Assembly (NCBI RefSeq): GCF_019097595.1
Contig: NC_080716.1
Coordinates: 34,537,401-34,601,400 of the forward strand
DNA: 64,000 nt
Direction of reading: 5' to 3'
From: Hemibagrus wyckioides
Lineage: Eukaryota > Chordata > Actinopteri > Siluriformes > Bagridae
The position numbers and the translations under genes are program-made. The notes under the pieces were generated by a model. It searched no databases. It had not been told where the DNA came from and saw nothing but the letters and a program-made list of their open reading frames with translations. This document shows positions 21,986-64,000 of this stretch, piece after piece (position 1 is the first letter of the stretch; each line of letters opens with the position of its first letter).

Positions 21986-23520
21986 ACTGTACTGAACACA
22001 CACACACACACACACTCACACACCTCCTGTTACTGGTTTATTTTAAGACTTTTCCTCAAATCCACCGTGAAAACTAAACACAGTAAAAACAAAACACAAC
22101 AAACACATTATCTTGACACACAGTGAAAGCGTGAGGAACAGAAGCAATGGCAGTTTACAGACAGAAAATACAGACAAATAAACAAATACCTCGTTGGCTG
22201 CATGCTGTGAGAAAGGGAAATAGTCTTTAAATCTTCTTTATGATAATTTAAAGTTCTTTTTATGACTAGAATAAACTTTTATCAGAGCATCCATAATGTC
22301 CGTGCTTACCGCTAACTTTCTTCACTAAAAACCCTCCCGCTAAATCAGCATCTGCACGAGACCGGGAACCGAGGCTTCAAAATAAAAGTCCCGCAACATA
22401 CAACAAAAAAACAATCTATAAAGGTAAAAATAACAAACACAGCTTAACTTCAATTACAAAATTGATTTTTATAAAAATGTAAACAAAATACATAAACTGA
22501 ATAAACAATATTAAAGGCAGCAGATGCACATCTATCCAACAGCTAGCTTTGTCCCATCATGGTAACTAGCTACCGTTAGCTAAACGCTGGTTTCAGTCAG
22601 AGTTAGCGTTAGGAGCTAACCGGGCATTACTTTAGAAAACTGCCATAGCAGAAGAAAATATTCCCAACTGTAACGGTGCCGTTAGCTCGTTTCTGCTTGA
22701 TTTAACATGACCGTCATGTAGGACGGCTAACGTGCTAGCTAGCTAACCTGGCACCAACATTTCTAGCTAGCTAACATTAGCCCTAATGCTAGCTCGACGT
22801 GTTAGTTGACTAGCGCTTAGTTATTTAGACAAAGCTTGTTCAGTCTCTTCTGCTAACGTTACAGTTGTGAGGATTTTCTTCTGCTGTGGCAGTTTTCAAA
22901 AGTAATGCCGGTGTTGTGTCCAACTCTGTTTGGGGATCTGTTTCCCCCTAGCCCCGCCCCCGGACATACTTTCTTCCAGAAGTCTACAATATAAAGCTAA
23001 CACTAAGTACATTTATAATCGGAACTTAGTTGATCTTACCTTAAGTGTCTTCAACTATCTGGATGAGTTGTGACTTTTGTCTTGCTGTAACACGGTCCTG
23101 ACAAGAGCAGAACATCACATGGACTACAAGCAGGAGACTCGAGCGTGGAGGCTGTCTGATCTGAACTGCGCATGCGCGAGCATTTTTGGTCAGCTAGGTA
23201 CAGCAACCCCTCTTGGACAAACTCGTTGACCTGCAGAAAAACGTTTTTTCCCTAGTTATGAGCACATTTGCTTAAGCGAAACAGCGATTTTTAGTTCAGT
23301 TTATGAAAGTTTCAAAAATAATTGCCAAAGCATCAAATTTGTCCAAAAAGATTAGAGAATTTGAACATTCATTGAACGTTCAGATGTCAAATTCCTGCAC
23401 CTGTCTTACACATCCCCAGACATCCAAAACTCCTATCCAGATGTTTGAATATTGAACTGCATATCTACATAGAAGTCATAGTGGGTCATAATGGGTCATA
23501 GTCAGACATTGTGGTCGCAC
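21986..23520. other. CpG-containing promoter-like spacer between genes A and B
   Basis: An (AC)n run near 21998-22020 is followed by sequence with many GCTAGC/GTTAGC strings (22540-22810). A GC box sits in CTAGCCCCGCCCCCGG (about 22949-22964) and an NRF1-like palindrome TGCGCATGCGCG at 23167-23178. About 22020-22810 is repeated at 56045-56834. It resembles the 5' end of a broadly expressed gene, but no coding exon was recognised on either strand. Confidence 0.4.
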
Positions 23521-23624
23521 ACTCTCTCTCTCTGTGTCTCTATTAGAACACAGGAAGTGGTAATGTGGTAAAGCTTTAACACACGCCTCTGCTCTGTCAG
23601 TCAGTCAGTCTTTAGAGGGACAGG
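23521..23624 (+). promoter_or_regulatory. Gene B proximal upstream region / 5' UTR with ETS motif
   Basis: A pyrimidine tract (23521-23540) is followed by ACAGGAAGTG (23550-23559), a consensus-like ETS site of the type used by PU.1 and related factors in blood cells, and then by CAGTCAGTCAGTC repeats leading to the start codon. No TATA box was seen. The start context has A at -3 and G at +4. The transcription start site is not known. Confidence 0.5.
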
Positions 23625-47116
<23,492 letters not shown>

Positions 47117-47133
<17 letters not shown>

Positions 47134-47167
47134 TTCCATCAACTCAGTAAAGAAGGACAACATGGAG
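47117..47167 (+). CDS. Gene B last coding exon, reading frame in conflict
   Basis: The segment ends at a good donor (GGAG/GTAAGT at 47168) and is followed at 47491 by a strong acceptor. In frame 0 it reads ASVTGDSINSVKKDNME, with TGA immediately after the splice at 47492. The preceding exon ends in phase 1, so the predicted frame is GQCDW and then TGA at 47131-47133. The acceptor (TTGGAAAG) is weak. Either an exon is missing from my model or the tail was shortened by a frame change. Confidence 0.5.
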
Positions 47168-47576
47168 GTAAGTCTCATGACATATACTGCATTAATAAAA
47201 CAAACCAAACACCATGAAGTAAGAAAGATTTTAAAATGGTGCCTTAAGTAGATTTTGTTATCTAGCAGTTACAGTATCCATGTACACAAAACCCAGCTCA
47301 CAGAATCTGTAAGAGTTCATCCATGTTTGTTTGGAAGCTGTCTAGATAATTTTCCATCACTTCAGTCTACTTGAACAGTTATGACAGAGTTAACTATGGA
47401 CATGCAAAATACTGACATTAATAGTGACACCAATGTCAGAAAAAATATTTATAAACTTGTTTATTATAATCTTTTTCTTTTCTTTTTGCAGTGAGCCATG
47501 TGTCTGTTCTGTTGAAGCTACAGTTATCAAACAGATAGAAGGAAAGTCTTTGGAAAAATGATGAAAAATGTGTCAG

Positions 47577-47684
<108 letters not shown>

Positions 47685-47943
47685 TCACACATTACAGCAG
47701 CAGCAAAAGAATAGCATATGCAGTAAGAAATTATCAAGAGTAATATAATAATGTAATCTGTAATATTATAAATATTAATAAAAATAGAATAAATATAACA
47801 GTGTATACCAGTGCAACTATTAACAAGAGATATGCAGCAAAGTAGATATGATCATCCACAATAATCTGCATCAGTGTAATTATATAGTGATTAGCAGCAG
47901 TGCAGTAAACAGAATCCCACCAACAGAAGCCCAATGCACTTAT

Positions 47944-48351
47944 TTAAGGAACAGACACAATAACATCCTGGTACAGTGATGAACTATTCTCCTGTACCGG
48001 TCCTTGCTGCAGCTGTTTGACCAATAAGTCATGGAGGGGATGTGATGCATTGTCCAGGATGGACATTAGTTTGTTTAGTGTCTTCTTTTCCACGATCAAA
48101 TCAAAACAGTTGAGGGAGCATCCCAGTACAGAGCCAGTCTTCTTTATCAGTGTGTTCAGCTTCCTTGCTTCTCCGGCTCTAATGCTGCCTCCCCAGCATA
48201 ATGCTGCAAAGAAGACAGCACTCACAACATCAGACTGGTAGAAGATCTCCAACATCTTACTGCAAACATTAAAGCATCTGATCTTCCTCAGAAAGTACTC
48301 ATCCCCTTCCTGTACACAGCAGTAGAGTCTACTCATCCCCTTCCTGTACAC
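47944..48351 (-). mobile_element. LINE reverse transcriptase C-terminal fragment
   Basis: The minus strand reads EYFLRKIRCFNVCSKMLEIF, AALCWGGSIRAGEARKLNTL and SILDNASHPLHDLLVKQL, typical of the region after the reverse transcriptase in fish LINEs. Its upstream end merges into the 34-bp minisatellite. Confidence 0.7.
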
Positions 48352-49008
48352 AGCAGCAGAGTCTCCTCATCCCCTTCCTGTACACAGCAGTAGAGTCTAC
48401 TCATCCCCTTCCTGTACACAGCAGCAGAGTCTCCTCATCCCCTTCCTGTACACAGCAGTAGAGTCTACTCATCCCCTTCCTATACACAGCAGTAGAGTCT
48501 ACTCATCCCCTTCCTGTACACAGCAGTAGAGTCTACTCATCCCCTTCCTATACACAGCAGTAGAGTCTACTCATCCCCTTCCTGTACACAGCAGTAGAGT
48601 CTACTCCTCCCCTTCCTGTACACAGCAGTAGAATATACTCATCCCCTTCCTGTACACAGCAGTAGAGTCTACTCATCCCCTTCCTGTACACAGCAGTAGA
48701 GTCTACTCATCCCCTTCCTGTACACAGCAGTAGAGTCTACTCATCCCCTTCCTGTACACAGCAGTAGAGTCTACTCATCCCCTTCCTGTACACAGCAGTA
48801 GAGTCTACTCATCCCCTTCCTGTACACAGCAGTAGAGTCTACTCATCCCCTTCCTGTACACAGCAGTAGAGTCTACTCATCCCCTTCCTGTACACAGCAG
48901 TAGAGTCTACTCATCCCCTTCCTGTACACAGCAGTAGAGTCTACTCATCCCCTTCCTGTACACAGCAGTAGAGTCTACTCATCCCCTTCCTCTACACAGC
49001 AGTACAGC
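48294..49008. repeat. 34-bp minisatellite, about 21 copies
   Basis: Tandem copies of a unit containing CTACTCATCCCCTTCCTGTA and ACAGCAGTAGAGT. Most are identical; variants are CTCCTC for CTACTC early in the array and CCTATA for CCTGTA in a few units. The first unit overlaps LINE coding sequence, so the array appears to have grown from it. High unit identity suggests recent expansion. Confidence 0.93.
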
Positions 49009-50700
49009 CTATATGCAATTTTTTACTCTTTTTATACTCATTCTGTATATATACATGTGGCATATTTTAAAACATTTAAAAATATATAATTCATAATAAA
49101 TATAATTGTATTAATGCACTTCCACCTGGATACATGCTATACAAGTACAAGAAAAATAAGGTCAGAAACGAGAGTCTAAAATACAGATTTTTCTGTTACT
49201 CATATACTAATTCCACTGAAAGTACATTAATTTATGTTTGTGGCTCATTTACATATTTTAACAATAATGTTTATTTTTATTTTTCTCATATACTTACACT
49301 TCAGTGCTTTTGGTTGGTTTTTGGAAACGTGAGTGAAGTCTGTAAGGCCGTCACTGTTTTCTAACAGAAAGTAAGTTAATCTTGTTGATGTACAAAACTT
49401 CACTGATGAAGTTGTTAAGATGAAAGTAAAGTTAGCTGAGTTATTGAAATATGAATTATTTCCTTTTTTTTGTCTTTTTAAATTTCATGTTGCTTTTGCA
49501 AATTTTCTCTTTATATATTTTATATATATGACCTGATGCTTTGTAACTCATCTCACTGTGTTCATAAATGTCCTGATACGACTTTGTTTGTAGCTTAAAT
49601 AATGTTTGTATTAAAGTTTCATGCATGCACAATACCTATTTTAATAAAGCATTGGAAGTGGAATAGAGATATTATGCATTCACAAAATCTCTGAAAGTAA
49701 ATCGATGTACATGAGCTGGAAGAACATTATTCTTGTACCACACACTCTGAGAAAGCAATCGAAGACTCCATGTGTAGATTTTAATGGAGAACATTAACAA
49801 ATAATCCAATATGGGAGGCAGAGGCAGAAAGCAGAAACAGGCAGGGTTCAAATGAGCAGAAAACAGCAATTAACGTAGCAGACAGAAATCCAATACAGAA
49901 ATCCAAAAAGCACAAAACCAGGAAACAGAAAAACTAGGTCATAACCATGGAAAGCAAACAAGAACAATGAAACAAGGCTTGATAACACAGGAGAACTTCA
50001 CACTTAGCATATGCATGGCTTAAATGACTTAAAACCAGGAAGTGAACTGAGTGACCTGGAAGTGTCAGTATTTGGGTGAGGTTTCCCTCTGATGGTGAAG
50101 AGGGGGAGGTGTGACTGAGGGTGTTACAATTCTATCAACATATGTTTGAAGACACGCCCACATTTCTTTTTAACTTGTGGTTGTTGTTGCAGTTTACAGG
50201 GAAATTCTTCAGAGCTCCTCTAAGGCCATTGCTCTCATAAGCATAGATTTTAGTGGGACAAGGCAACATTAATAATGACATAACCTCTCAACTTTTTGGT
50301 TTGATGCTTTACCACTTGATTGGTGCTTTAATCTACTGTTTAGTGATTTACTGCATAAAGAACAATTGAAAGTCAATAACATAAATCTAGCAGCTCGTTT
50401 AGAACAGCTTTACACCCTCTCCACCTTTTATCATTAGATAAGGATCACAAATGTACATGTGTACTCATCCATATTCATCACATTCTTGTCCTCTCTGCAT
50501 CAGGACAATATTTTAACTGAAATTAGTTACACTTGGGTTTTCTGTAGAATTGCTAATGAATCATAAATGATCATACAGCTCAAACATTTTCAGAATGAAG
50601 AAAAAACTCAATAGAGAGTAATTATAATTTAAGCGTTAATAAAGCAGCCACAGATTTGACCTAGTAACATTAGTCACTAGGCTTAGGAGATGTATATTTT
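49009..50700. other. B-C intergenic sequence, left part
   Basis: AT-rich to about 49660, then a purine-rich stretch (about 49780-50140) with many GAAACAGGCAG- and CAGGAAGTG-like strings resembling an old interspersed repeat. No gene was recognised. Confidence 0.45.
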
Positions 50701-50717
50701 ATTGTGATAAATCGTAC

Positions 50718-50960
50718 TCAATTGTTCAAATAAATCGCTGCCTGAGAAAAGTCTGCATTAAATGTACATTTGTGCTTAAAGGCTTTTAGCAGAATAATAA
50801 CCACAATAATGGTAGTGACCAGTAAGAGAGCAGGGAAGCATGACCATGGGATTACATTAACACTAAAGCTCTGACTGATTAAGACTGACTTTATAAGAGT
50901 GTCACGGTGCTGTCTCACAGTTCCAGCATGTGGAGAAAGCACACAGCTCTTTGTCTCCAA
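50718..50960 (-). other. Antisense open stretch with a membrane-span-like segment
   Basis: On the minus strand, 80 codons include NVIPWSCFPALLLVTTIIVV, then IILLKAFKHKC, and end AAIYLNN before the stop. The hydrophobic run followed by basic residues looks like a transmembrane exon, and YLNN has the YxN form. No neighbouring Ig exon or firm splice sites were found. It could be a relic of another receptor or chance. Confidence 0.25.
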
Positions 50961-51129
50961 TACGGATGATACAGATGTTTGTTTGTTTTTTATCTTAAAG
51001 ATGAGATCAGTGAATCTCCTCTACTGTCACTTTCCTATTTTGTATGTTTGCATATTTAGATTTTCTGGAAAGAGGAAGAAAGAGTAGGAGTTAACCAAAG
51101 GAATAGGAATAGGAATAGGAGTTAAACCA

Positions 51130-51193
51130 CACAGTATCTAGACTTTAACTCACACCTCTGCTCTGTCAGTCAGTCAGTCATTAGAGGGACAGG
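51130..51193 (+). promoter_or_regulatory. Gene C proximal upstream region
   Basis: Close match to the gene B leader (CTCTGCTCTGTCAGTCAGTC) up to the start codon, but the ACAGGAAGTG motif is replaced by unrelated sequence. A purine-rich GGAAAGAGGAAGAAAGAG string lies at about 51066-51083. Confidence 0.45.

Positions 51194-64000
<12,807 letters not shown>

Noticed and set aside
48294..49008. CRISPR-like regular repeat array
   Set aside because: Head-to-tail 34-bp units without spacers in a vertebrate genome: a minisatellite.

Overview
This is nuclear DNA from a bony fish. It is AT-rich, most genes are split into small exons, and it is full of Tc1/mariner, hAT, LINE, SINE and LTR sequence. The main content is a tandem cluster of immunoglobulin-superfamily receptor genes of the teleost Fc-receptor-like (FCRL) / leukocyte immune-type receptor (LITR) kind. 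An ostariophysan such as a catfish is plausible, but that is an inference I cannot test here.

Three receptor genes lie on the + strand. Gene A (7848-16515; exon 1 lies left of the window) has five intact Ig exons, a transmembrane exon and a 15-residue tail without tyrosine. Gene B (23625-47133) is complete: a split signal peptide, seven Ig exons, a transmembrane exon and a tail with two Tyr-Ala-Asn motifs; its last coding exon shows a reading-frame conflict. Gene C (51194 to beyond 64000) shows exon 1, the second signal-peptide exon and one dead Ig exon before the window ends. Every splice junction I could define up to the end of gene B exon 46229-46297 is phase 1, and predicted exon lengths fit this exactly. 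This is the strongest evidence for the gene models.

Between and inside the genes are layers of segmental duplication. A block of intron-1 sequence occurs three times (about 1-7800, 24290-28960 plus 32640-32790, and 56835-62470). All three carry the same hAT insertion, each with different deletions, while a Tc1 element (2269-3669), a SINE (61835-62063) and a solo LTR (60599-61394) are each present in one copy only. The A-B intergenic region (17411-22810) was copied into gene C intron 1 (53271-56834). Introns 1 also hold decayed copies of the gene's own upstream region and first exon, including an ETS-type motif.

Genes A and B share almost identical membrane-proximal Ig exons but unrelated transmembrane and tail exons, the pattern of paired receptors. 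Other points of interest are tyrosine-triplet length variation in one loop of the repeated Ig type, a stray fragment of a WSCD-type sulfotransferase exon, intron microsatellites made of GATA motifs, Tc1-in-Tc1 and LINE-in-LINE nests, and a 34-bp minisatellite next to a LINE fragment. I found no CRISPR array, tRNA or rRNA gene. Family names rest on recognition of the translated sequences; no database search was possible.
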